This document shows, one piece after another, positions 24,001 to 30,915 of a stretch of DNA of 30,915 nucleotides. Position 1 is the stretch's first letter. Each line of letters begins with the position of its first letter. Made by a program: the position numbers and the translations under genes. Location: the IMG/VR virus record IMGVR_UViG_3300025886_000104, positions 1 to 30,915 of that record. One strand, given 5' to 3'. A model generated the notes under the pieces. It did not search any database. It had not been told where the DNA came from and saw only the letters and a list, made by a program, of their open reading frames with translations. Source of the DNA: a virus.

Positions 24001-24264
24001 ATGAGAACACCTTCAGAACAGCATGTGAGATATCTTGGTTACGGTAAGCCGTCAACCAAAGAAGAAGTGGATCTAGAAATTATAGGCCTGGAGCAAGCAA
24101 TCGGTCAAATAAAGTATAATATTGCGGATTTAAAAAGGAAAGCGTACTTGGCTGATAAGGCATCAGAGAAGGGTCTTAAAAGCGTAAATCATCTTTTTGG
24201 AGGAAGTCATGAGAATGTTCAAAGTAAAGCTGGGGAAGAAGAAAGAGATAGAGAAGGGAATTGA
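24001..24264 (+). CDS. Small basic hypothetical protein
   Basis: An 87-residue protein with AGAGGA before the ATG. It has a short N-terminal segment (EQHVRYLGYGKPSTKEEVD), then a helical coiled segment about 27-60 (EIIGLEQAIGQIKYNIADLK), and a charged tail. The last 56 nt overlap the start of the next gene in another frame. Not recognised. It may be translationally coupled to the putative metallopeptidase downstream. Confidence 0.6.
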   Translation: MRTPSEQHVRYLGYGKPSTKEEVDLEIIGLEQAIGQIKYNIADLKRKAYLADKASEKGLKSVNHLFGGSHENVQSKAGEEERDREGN

Positions 24265-24742
24265 TTTAGTATCTCAAGTCAGAAAGGATTTAAAGAAAAG
24301 CGATATAGCTAAAACCATAGCTTCCAAATATGGTCTAGAGGATCAGTTTGAAGACATCATTGACGGTGTTGCTATATATTTTAATGACTTTGCGGAAGAT
24401 GGCATGTCAGATGGGGTTTCCGCAAGGACTACAGATGGAGTCGTATCTTTAAATAATAAATTAATGGATAATATTGATCATATAATGGAATATGTGGTAC
24501 ATGAGTTTACCCATGTTTGCCAGCATATAGTCAATGAAGGTAGTGCTCCTAAAAAGCATAGCGGAAAATATATAGAAAAGCCTGAAGAATTAGAGGCTTT
24601 TCATTATCAAGTTCAGCAGATACAAGAAGATAAGGGTGATGAAGAGTCTTTGCAGTATATAAGAGATCTTCTAGACTACCATAAGATAAAAAATCCTAAG
24701 AAAAGAAAAACACTCGAAAGACTTCTTCTTAAGGGGGAATAG
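24209..24742 (+). CDS. Putative HExxH zinc metallopeptidase
   Basis: A 177-residue protein. The zinc motif HEFTH lies in YVVHEFTHVCQHIV (H98, E99, H102). A following EKPEELEAF segment (Glu126, Glu127, Glu129) may supply the third ligand, as in gluzincin-type peptidases. The N-terminus is basic and helical (KLGKKKEIEKG). I chose ATG 24209, with GGAGG 5 nt upstream, over an in-frame TTG at 24197. It overlaps the upstream gene by 56 nt. There is no signal peptide, so it would act in the cell or in the virion. The substrate is unknown; virion protein processing or cell-wall entry are two possibilities. Confidence 0.75.
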   Translation: MRMFKVKLGKKKEIEKGIDLVSQVRKDLKKSDIAKTIASKYGLEDQFEDIIDGVAIYFNDFAEDGMSDGVSARTTDGVVSLNNKLMDNIDHIMEYVVHEFTHVCQHIVNEGSAPKKHSGKYIEKPEELEAFHYQVQQIQEDKGDEESLQYIRDLLDYHKIKNPKKRKTLERLLLKGE

Positions 24743-24743
24743 G

Positions 24744-26705
24744 GTGAGTTATTCTGTAGTAAATATAGATCCACCAAACTACTCTAGAGGCGTATCTCTT
24801 GATAGTGAGATATTTTTTAAAGTATTAGGGCTCTCTGAGGAGAACATATCTAGCTTGAGCATAATGTCCTCTTCTGAGATTATATTTAAAGATGGATCAT
24901 TCTCTCCTCAATACGCTGGATCTTATTATACTGAATCTGAAGACGGTATCTTATTTGAGATTGAAAAAACTACAGTTTACTCTAAGGGTGAGAGCTTTGT
25001 AATGAAAGTTTTCTATCCTCAAGAGTTAAACTATATATATTCTATAAGATTTCTTTCAGGAAAACCGTATCTTTACTATTCAAATGTTGCAGAAGGTGAG
25101 ATCGTAAAAAGCAATAAGAAGATTAGATTGGAGTTTGGAGATCATTTTGATACGATAGACCTTGCCTCTCTGAATATAAAAATAAATTCATATCCTATAA
25201 TAAATGGTGGTGTTACTGATTCCAAGTTCTCACCTTCCACCTCTATAGAGTCTGGAGATTTTTTAAGTTTAACTGTAGATCATCCAGAGTTTTTTAGATC
25301 TGGAGATTATAAGCTAGAATACTATATGTCAAACTCTTCCAGTGAGAGCTTGTATGGAAAAATAAATTTTAAAATTGACTTGGCAAGATTTATTCTTCCT
25401 TCTTTATTCCCGCAAGCAGCCTTTGAGGGGTTTAATCTTGGACTTGATAGTATGAGAAATACTGGAAATGGTGATGAGGTTTCGATAGTTTGGCATAAGT
25501 TTCTATCGAGAATTAATAAGTCTGAAGTTTTCTCTCTAATATATGTAAACGAAGACAGATTATCTCTATTTGACTCTAATCCTAAATATATCGCGATGCC
25601 TGGAGCTACATCAGGAAGCATCAGCGGTCTTTCTGCGGGTAAGGCTACCTCTGTCGCAGTAAGAGGCATGGAAACGTTTAAGGGATCATTTGAGCTGTCT
25701 GGAATGGAAAGTAACGGTGGAGATCTGTACATCTTTCCAGATGAGATATTATCTTCCGAGACATTACTTGATAACTCTTTTGAGTTGTTTGCGTACTCTA
25801 CAGACGGATACCCTGCATCTGGCCTTCTGCTGATCGATTCATCGGAAGTTATAAAATATACTCAAAAAACATCTAATAGCTTCATTATAGATTTGAAGGG
25901 TCGAGGCCTTAATGGTACAGCGACATCGACTCATCCTTTTGGATCCTCAATAAGGATATTTTTTGAGTGCCAGGATAAGAATACAAATATATCTTCTATA
26001 ACTCCAGTCTTCCTAAAGAATGGATTGCTTGACAGGCAAGATGATATGGTTGGAGAGGTCGTTACAGATTTTAGTCCAGATGATAAGAGATTTTTTCAAG
26101 GATTTGATTATTGCGGATACCATCAGGCAATTCCAAATATGATCATGGAGGGGAAGGATGACTGCGGATCTTATCTCGGAGGAGAGTTCAATAAGCAAAG
26201 AGGTTTTAATATTTTTGATAGGGTTCAAAATAGAAACGAAGTGCTTTTGGAGCAGGTTGGAGAGCCTATAATTCTTTTAAAAAGAAAGTGGTCAGGAACG
26301 ACTTGCGACTGCATAGACCTCAGAAAGCAGCATCCTAGAGACAAAACATGCAACAGGTGTTTTGGAACAGGATTTCTGGGTGGATTTAGCCAGTTTTCTA
26401 ATCTAAGAAGAGAAGATGAGAGAGTTCTTGTTAGGTTCAAAGAGACGAAGCATGATTTAAACCTATCTACAAACAAGCATTTGAATGTTATTATGGAGCC
26501 TCAGTGCTGGACCCTGCCAATACCTTCCATTAGAGATAGAGATGTCATAGTCAGATTTGGCTTTACAGGCGAAGTTGAGTATATGTATGAAGTTTTAGAT
26601 GTAACGAAAGAACGTTTTATTTATAAGCACTATGGTAGGCAAAACTTAAGTCTGAAAAGACTAGACAAGACAGACACGATGTACACTTTTAATTATTTGG
26701 AGTAG
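24744..26705 (+). CDS. Large beta-rich connector/neck-like protein with zinc knuckle
   Basis: A 653-residue protein starting at GTG one base after the previous stop, with GGGG upstream. Residues 1-450 contain several beta-sandwich-like domains (IDPPNYSRGVSLDSEIFFKV; INSYPIINGGVT; LKNGLLDRQDDMVG). Residues about 520-545 hold C521-x-C523 and C536-x2-C539, the latter in a DnaJ-like CNRCFGTGF. The end has IVRFGFTGEVEYMYEVLDVT followed by basic strands. The CxxCxGTG plus GGF pattern recalls head-tail or baseplate-associated phage proteins, but I cannot verify the family. It is the largest complete product after the protease/scaffold in this window. Confidence 0.65.
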   Translation: MSYSVVNIDPPNYSRGVSLDSEIFFKVLGLSEENISSLSIMSSSEIIFKDGSFSPQYAGSYYTESEDGILFEIEKTTVYSKGESFVMKVFYPQELNYIYSIRFLSGKPYLYYSNVAEGEIVKSNKKIRLEFGDHFDTIDLASLNIKINSYPIINGGVTDSKFSPSTSIESGDFLSLTVDHPEFFRSGDYKLEYYMSNSSSESLYGKINFKIDLARFILPSLFPQAAFEGFNLGLDSMRNTGNGDEVSIVWHKFLSRINKSEVFSLIYVNEDRLSLFDSNPKYIAMPGATSGSISGLSAGKATSVAVRGMETFKGSFELSGMESNGGDLYIFPDEILSSETLLDNSFELFAYSTDGYPASGLLLIDSSEVIKYTQKTSNSFIIDLKGRGLNGTATSTHPFGSSIRIFFECQDKNTNISSITPVFLKNGLLDRQDDMVGEVVTDFSPDDKRFFQGFDYCGYHQAIPNMIMEGKDDCGSYLGGEFNKQRGFNIFDRVQNRNEVLLEQVGEPIILLKRKWSGTTCDCIDLRKQHPRDKTCNRCFGTGFLGGFSQFSNLRREDERVLVRFKETKHDLNLSTNKHLNVIMEPQCWTLPIPSIRDRDVIVRFGFTGEVEYMYEVLDVTKERFIYKHYGRQNLSLKRLDKTDTMYTFNYLE

Positions 26706-26709
26706 AGAA

Positions 26710-26961
26710 ATGAAGTGGATAAAAAACACAAAAGGTAATCCTGACGCAATGTTAACGTTTGCAACTATAAGTTTTTTAGTTGTAACATTTAACATATTAC
26801 TATCAACCCTTGGTCATTTTGAGCTAAACGAGCTTAAATTTTCTTTCTCCTCAATGGACTCAGGAACGATGACCGCTTATTTGGCTGCAACATTTGGAGC
26901 CTACGTCACAAGAAGGTGGACTGATGCAAGACCTGATGCGGAAAATAAAACAGATGCTTAA
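26710..26961 (+). CDS. Small two-TM membrane protein (holin-like candidate)
   Basis: An 83-residue protein with GGAG before the ATG. Two hydrophobic spans are visible: about 14-34 (MLTFATISFLVVTFNILLST) and about 52-68 (GTMTAYLAATFGAYVTR), with a hydrophilic, charged C-terminus. Size and topology suit a small phage holin, but no family-specific motif is present, so a virion or assembly membrane protein is equally possible. It overlaps the next gene by 38 nt. Confidence 0.65.
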   Translation: MKWIKNTKGNPDAMLTFATISFLVVTFNILLSTLGHFELNELKFSFSSMDSGTMTAYLAATFGAYVTRRWTDARPDAENKTDA

Positions 26962-27253
26962 ACCTTTTTCTTATTTGAAAGAAATCATTATCTTTATTTT
27001 TGGAATAATTGGATTCTTATTTATAAAAAGCAAGGCTGATAGTTTTAAAGATAAGAAGATAGATAAGATTGATTCTGATAACGACAAAATTGAAGGTAAG
27101 AATGATATTCTGAAGCAAGAAATAGAAAGTGTAGATAAAGAGATAAGAGAATCAGATAGAAATATTTCAAACATAAAAAAAGATATATCCAGTATAGAGG
27201 AAGAAGGTTCTGAAGAGCCGTTGGGTGACTTTTTCAAAGATAGAGGTTTATAA
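26924..27253 (+). CDS. Single-TM coiled-coil protein (i-spanin-like candidate)
   Basis: A 109-residue protein from ATG 26924, preceded by AAGGTGG; an in-frame ATG at 26936 and a TTG at 26894 are alternatives. One N-terminal transmembrane span (KEIIIFIFGIIGFLFIK, about 17-33) is followed by a long charged coiled coil (to about residue 95) and an acidic tail. An N-terminal anchor plus coiled coil is the layout of an inner-membrane spanin (Rz-like), and it directly follows a holin-like gene. No outer-membrane lipoprotein partner is visible nearby, so this call is tentative. Confidence 0.62.
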   Translation: MQDLMRKIKQMLKPFSYLKEIIIFIFGIIGFLFIKSKADSFKDKKIDKIDSDNDKIEGKNDILKQEIESVDKEIRESDRNISNIKKDISSIEEEGSEEPLGDFFKDRGL

Positions 27254-27255
27254 GT

Positions 27256-27444
27256 ATGACACCATTTCAGTCCATAGTCAAACTTTCGGAGGCTTTGTCT
27301 TGCGATATTTTAAAAAAAATGGCGAAAGACGTTAAAGATAGTTCGGCGGATGCCACATTTGTAAACATCAAAGAGATAGAGTCTATACTTGGAAAAGAAA
27401 AACTAGATCCTTTGGAACTAGAGTCTATTTCATTAGGAGGCTAA
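27256..27444 (+). CDS. Small helical hypothetical protein
   Basis: A 62-residue protein starting two bases after the previous stop, with GAGG upstream. It is two amphipathic helices with no signal sequence. LSEALSC is not a convincing lipobox because no hydrophobic region precedes it. Not recognised. Confidence 0.55.
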   Translation: MTPFQSIVKLSEALSCDILKKMAKDVKDSSADATFVNIKEIESILGKEKLDPLELESISLGG

Positions 27445-27448
27445 TTGT

Positions 27449-27841
27449 ATGATCTTATATGCGTTGATTTTTAATCTATACGGAAGCGAAATCCTGCCCA
27501 AAGGAGAGGTCCTTTCTGAGGATAGTTACGTTTTCTCTATAGAAGAGGCGGAAGAGCTTAAGGCTAGAATAATTGAGCTTGAAAAAAAAGAGAAAGAATT
27601 AGTTTTATACAAAGATCTCGCGTCTCAATATGAGAAAAAGGATAATCTATATTCTCTTAGTGACGAATATAAGGATAGGTATATGAACAATCTAGTTAAA
27701 ATTAATCAAAATAATCAATTAATTATTGATACTTATAATAGAAAAGAGAGGTTTTCGCAACTAGAGCGATATTCCTACTTTGCCCTGGGTGCTATTACAG
27801 CATACTCTTCCGTATACATAGGTTCTTCGTTGGTAAAATAA
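27449..27841 (+). CDS. Membrane-anchored coiled-coil protein
   Basis: A 130-residue protein with a strong AGGAGG site. The N-terminal hydrophobic stretch ILYALIFNLYGS could be a short signal or anchor. Residues 30-100 form a charged coiled coil (EAEELKARIIELEKKEKELV). A C-terminal hydrophobic span (YFALGAITAYSSVYIGSSLV, about 109-128) is a likely membrane anchor. An exported N-terminus with a C-terminal anchor recalls some spanins, but there is no lipobox cysteine. Its stop shares one base with the next start (TAATG). Confidence 0.6.
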   Translation: MILYALIFNLYGSEILPKGEVLSEDSYVFSIEEAEELKARIIELEKKEKELVLYKDLASQYEKKDNLYSLSDEYKDRYMNNLVKINQNNQLIIDTYNRKERFSQLERYSYFALGAITAYSSVYIGSSLVK

Positions 27842-30800
27842 TGTCAGATTATCCAAACAAAATAGATAGTTCAGTTTCTCTTCCTCTTATTAGAAATAAT
27901 ATAATTGAGGCTGGCGCAGACTCGATTAATAAAATAAGAGAAGCTGTCATAAGCATAGAGAGAGCTTTGGGTAGAAACCCTCAAGGCTCAAAAACCTCTC
28001 TTTCAGACAGGTTGAGTGTATCTCTAGATGACCAAGGAGGCTTGAAAGAGTCTGCTTTGACTAATTTAAATATCATAAGCGGTCCAGTTACCAATAGTGA
28101 CATTTCCTCTACTGCGAGAATTTCAGAGGAGAAGTTGGATTTAGAATACTCAACCTCTTATTTAAAATCTCAGGTTTTAATAATATCTTCTGAGGTGGAT
28201 AGATTTGCAAAACAGATCTCAGAGACTAAGGCCGCATTAGAGGTTCACGAAAAGTCAAGAAGTGCTCACGATGCAAACACTATAGATGTATCGTCCATTT
28301 CTGTTGTAGATACAGTAAATTCAAATATAACCACTTCGAATAATCTTCAAGATTTTTTATCTGATTTTGTTATAAGTCATGTGGGATATAAAGATAGTGC
28401 TACATCGACAAAATACTCCCATAAGGCAAGCCAGATAAACATAGATCCAGAAGATATAAAGGGTGTATTATCTTCTGATCTTCAAAATGCAATGATAGAG
28501 CTTTCCGATAAAGAAACAGGGTCATACGAGAATATAATTCATAATTATACTGGATCACATTATCCTTCCAGATCCGTTGTTTCGAATAGATATATCCTAG
28601 ATGAGGTGATCGCTTCAAATATAGAGGTTTCTTTTCCCAGCTTTAATGCCGACTCAGGGCTTAAGGGTTCGGTCGTTACCGTATCCAACAAAGATGAGGT
28701 GTATTTAAACGCTGGTGACTTCGTACAAATAGGAAGTGCAAAGTATAGGATTGCGAACTACTCTTTTACTACTGGCAAGAAATTAGATTATGTTTTTGCA
28801 GAAGGATTTTATCCTCAGAACGGACAAGTTGTGTCCGTCAGCTTTATAAGAAAGATAAAGGATGATTACAATGAGTTAGGATTAACGATAGTATCTCTGA
28901 AAGGCAATTCTTCATCTCTTTATAAAGACATAATTCAAATTATAAATCCAGAGTCCGCAACTATAGTGGCTGAAGACAGACCTTCCTTTTTTGACTTTGC
29001 CACATCTAATAGCATTTCTTTTACTACAGAGTCTGGAAGTTATACTTTTACATATCCTGGAACAATAACCGACACAGAGTCTTTGTCTGATTATTTAAAT
29101 GATTATGCTGTGCTGAACGCAATTCCTCTTATTTTCTTTTCTGATAAAAAGAAGCTTGGAGTTTCTAATTTAATAATAGGAGCGAGCACCTTTATATCTA
29201 TAGTTGGGTCGACAGATTCAAGCAGGTTAGGTTTAGGCTCTTCCAGCTTTAAATCTAATCCAAGATTAGGAAGAAATATTGTAATTGGCAGAAAAGAATA
29301 TAAGGGTTTAAATAAACTCGCCGACTCGGTTGCAGTATCAATATCTGGAAACAAGATAATCTCCTCAGGAGATCCGTTCTACTCTATGGGTATAGGAAAA
29401 GGTTCTAGCGTTGTTTTGAATAATAAAAGATATATTGTTCAAGAGACAATGAGCGATGGGTCTTTGAGGGTTGATGATTCTTTTACAGTATCTACCTCGA
29501 CAATAACCTGCTATGACGAAACCCTATCTTTTGATTCTCTCTATGGAGATGTATCATTATCGTCCTCCATAAGCTTTGAAACAAGCATGGTCTCTGTTTA
29601 CCTATCAGAGGAGATGGTTTTAAACTTCGAAAAAACTTTCGATGCAAGCATACCTTATAGTGGCGGAAAGGCCCTAGTAGGCATAGTTCCAGAAGGATCA
29701 TTCTTTAAAAATGAAAGCATATCCTACAGCATAGTTCTAGATGAGATTGATGACGCCATATATCTATATTTTTCTGGAAACAAAGAGTATATAAAAGATG
29801 GAGAGTATTATAGGTTTGGTGATAATAATTTTAAATTGTCAGTTCTATTCGATGCAGAACTCAGATCTATGCTATCCACATTACCCTCAAAGTCTTTGGA
29901 TTTGGAAATACGATTTTTAGATTCAAAAAGAAATGATGCGCTAATTATATCTCACCTGGAATATGAGAAGTCTATAGGCTCTATAAATAGAATTCTTTCT
30001 AGAAATATAAGCGGATATGTTAATCACGAAGATTTTTCTTCCGACTTGCTTGATAGAGATAAAAGTCTTCTATCCTTAACTCATAATACCAGAGTTTTGT
30101 CTGGAATAGAGATATTGTCCGTATCCAGTTTAAAGGGTGTTTTTGAAGTCAATATATCTGATGGAATGATATTATCTGATGGAGATTTTATAACAGTTGA
30201 GAGCCAGAATTTGGTATCTAATATCACCGTATCAGAAGGAAGAAGGGTTTACGTTTTCTCAAATGAAAATGGAGTTTTGGATATGATTCAGGCTGGCGCA
30301 GACTGCTCCTTCCCATTGAGTATATCCGAGAGCATACCGCTGTTTATTTTGGAGTATTTTGGATCCAAGATATATCATGTGAACATATCAAAATACCATG
30401 TTGATCATCATAAATATTCTAGGAATTTCATATCTGTTATTAATGATGGAAGTGGAAACACCTTTTCTCTTAAAGATGCCATATACCTTGCCAAGAAGTA
30501 TAAAGATGCTTTTGGAATTGATATAGAGGAGATAAGGCTATCTACTGGTAATTTTAATTTTAAATACTTCTCAGAAATAGAAGATGATTTGACATCCGCA
30601 TGGGGAAATGGCCTCGTTATAGACTATCCGATAAAGATAGTTGGAATGGGTGACGGGACGGTAATCAGTATAGATGCAGGATCTGAGTCTGAGTCAAACA
30701 GGGCGGAAAGATTTGGATATATATATGTTATAGGCTCTCTATCCGATGGAACAGAGCTAACCTCCGTACCTGGAGGATCTTATGTTTCCGAAGGAAATGT

Positions 30801-30915
30801 TTCTTTTGAGAACTTAAAATTTGACAGATGTGGAGTCAGGGCTATAAACTTTGGGCCAGAAGGCGCAATCTCCTACAGCAAGAGCAAGTGTACCTTTAAA
30901 AACATAAACTTCTAC
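27841..30915 (+). CDS. Very large tail fibre/spike-like protein (5' part)
   Basis: The frame is open for 1025 codons from ATG 27841 to the window edge, so the 3' end lies outside. It starts on the previous stop (TAATG). Residues 1-110 (MSDYPNKIDSSVSLPLIRNN; then KIREAVISIERALGRNPQG) look like the N-terminal attachment and coiled-coil region of a virion fibre. The middle is Ser-rich and beta-type. From about residue 866 (VINDGSGNTFSLKDAIYLAK), through YPIKIVGMGDGTVISI to the end, the sequence resembles the entry to a right-handed beta-helix (pectate-lyase-like), typical of tail spikes that bind or cut surface glycans. No catalytic site can be judged from this part. Confidence 0.78.
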   Translation, partial: MSDYPNKIDSSVSLPLIRNNIIEAGADSINKIREAVISIERALGRNPQGSKTSLSDRLSVSLDDQGGLKESALTNLNIISGPVTNSDISSTARISEEKLDLEYSTSYLKSQVLIISSEVDRFAKQISETKAALEVHEKSRSAHDANTIDVSSISVVDTVNSNITTSNNLQDFLSDFVISHVGYKDSATSTKYSHKASQINIDPEDIKGVLSSDLQNAMIELSDKETGSYENIIHNYTGSHYPSRSVVSNRYILDEVIASNIEVSFPSFNADSGLKGSVVTVSNKDEVYLNAGDFVQIGSAKYRIANYSFTTGKKLDYVFAEGFYPQNGQVVSVSFIRKIKDDYNELGLTIVSLKGNSSSLYKDIIQIINPESATIVAEDRPSFFDFATSNSISFTTESGSYTFTYPGTITDTESLSDYLNDYAVLNAIPLIFFSDKKKLGVSNLIIGASTFISIVGSTDSSRLGLGSSSFKSNPRLGRNIVIGRKEYKGLNKLADSVAVSISGNKIISSGDPFYSMGIGKGSSVVLNNKRYIVQETMSDGSLRVDDSFTVSTSTITCYDETLSFDSLYGDVSLSSSISFETSMVSVYLSEEMVLNFEKTFDASIPYSGGKALVGIVPEGSFFKNESISYSIVLDEIDDAIYLYFSGNKEYIKDGEYYRFGDNNFKLSVLFDAELRSMLSTLPSKSLDLEIRFLDSKRNDALIISHLEYEKSIGSINRILSRNISGYVNHEDFSSDLLDRDKSLLSLTHNTRVLSGIEILSVSSLKGVFEVNISDGMILSDGDFITVESQNLVSNITVSEGRRVYVFSNENGVLDMIQAGADCSFPLSISESIPLFILEYFGSKIYHVNISKYHVDHHKYSRNFISVINDGSGNTFSLKDAIYLAKKYKDAFGIDIEEIRLSTGNFNFKYFSEIEDDLTSAWGNGLVIDYPIKIVGMGDGTVISIDAGSESESNRAERFGYIYVIGSLSDGTELTSVPGGSYVSEGNVSFENLKFDRCGVRAINFGPEGAISYSKSKCTFKNINFY

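Noticed and set aside
27256-27444. Outer-membrane lipoprotein (o-spanin) partner
   Set aside because: LSEALSC lacks the hydrophobic signal region before the Cys and has a poor lipobox.

Overview
This window is a head-and-packaging (late structural) block from the genome of a tailed double-stranded DNA bacteriophage (Caudoviricetes). All credible genes are on the + strand, tightly packed, often with 1-8 nt stop/start overlaps and mostly with clear GGAG/AGGAGG ribosome-binding sites. The DNA is AT-rich, and arginine is written almost entirely as AGA/AGG except in the capsid-region genes. I found no tRNA, rRNA, integrase, transposase or CRISPR array, and no gap over 300 bases lacks a gene. The host cannot be named from the sequence. 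A possible spanin-like cluster hints weakly at a Gram-negative host.

Region 1 (1-2380): the 3' end of an unknown gene, then four small acidic unknown genes. One carries a duplicated cysteine cluster. Region 2 (2411-14561): the packaging and prohead core. In order it holds the terminase large subunit, a portal protein interrupted by a 374-residue LAGLIDADG intein, two unknown proteins, a protein with a DUF192-like domain, a 1043-residue protein that looks like a prohead protease joined to a scaffold-like body with tandem repeats, and a small scaffold-like protein. A hairpin terminator ends the region.

Region 3 (14674-18753): two paralogous virion (decoration-like) proteins, a small acidic protein, an unknown 397-residue protein and the major capsid protein, closed by a strong terminator. 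Region 4 (18792-23937): a probable leaderless acidic protein with a C-terminal zinc motif, a DUF5659-like protein, an unknown protein, a family of related fibre/decoration-like proteins (one with an inserted middle domain), and two proteins sharing an N-terminal beta-type domain. Region 5 (24001-30915): a small unknown, a HExxH putative metallopeptidase, a large beta-rich connector-like protein with a CxC/CxxC zinc knuckle, a cluster of small membrane and coiled-coil proteins that may be a lysis cassette, and the first 1025 codons of a very large tail-fibre/spike-like protein that runs off the window.

Together these genes would build and fill the capsid. The portal, freed of its intein, nucleates the prohead with the scaffold/protease. 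The capsid protein and its decoration proteins form the shell, and terminase packages DNA through the portal. Neck and fibre proteins are then added. Functional names rest on motif and context reading only; no database search was possible.
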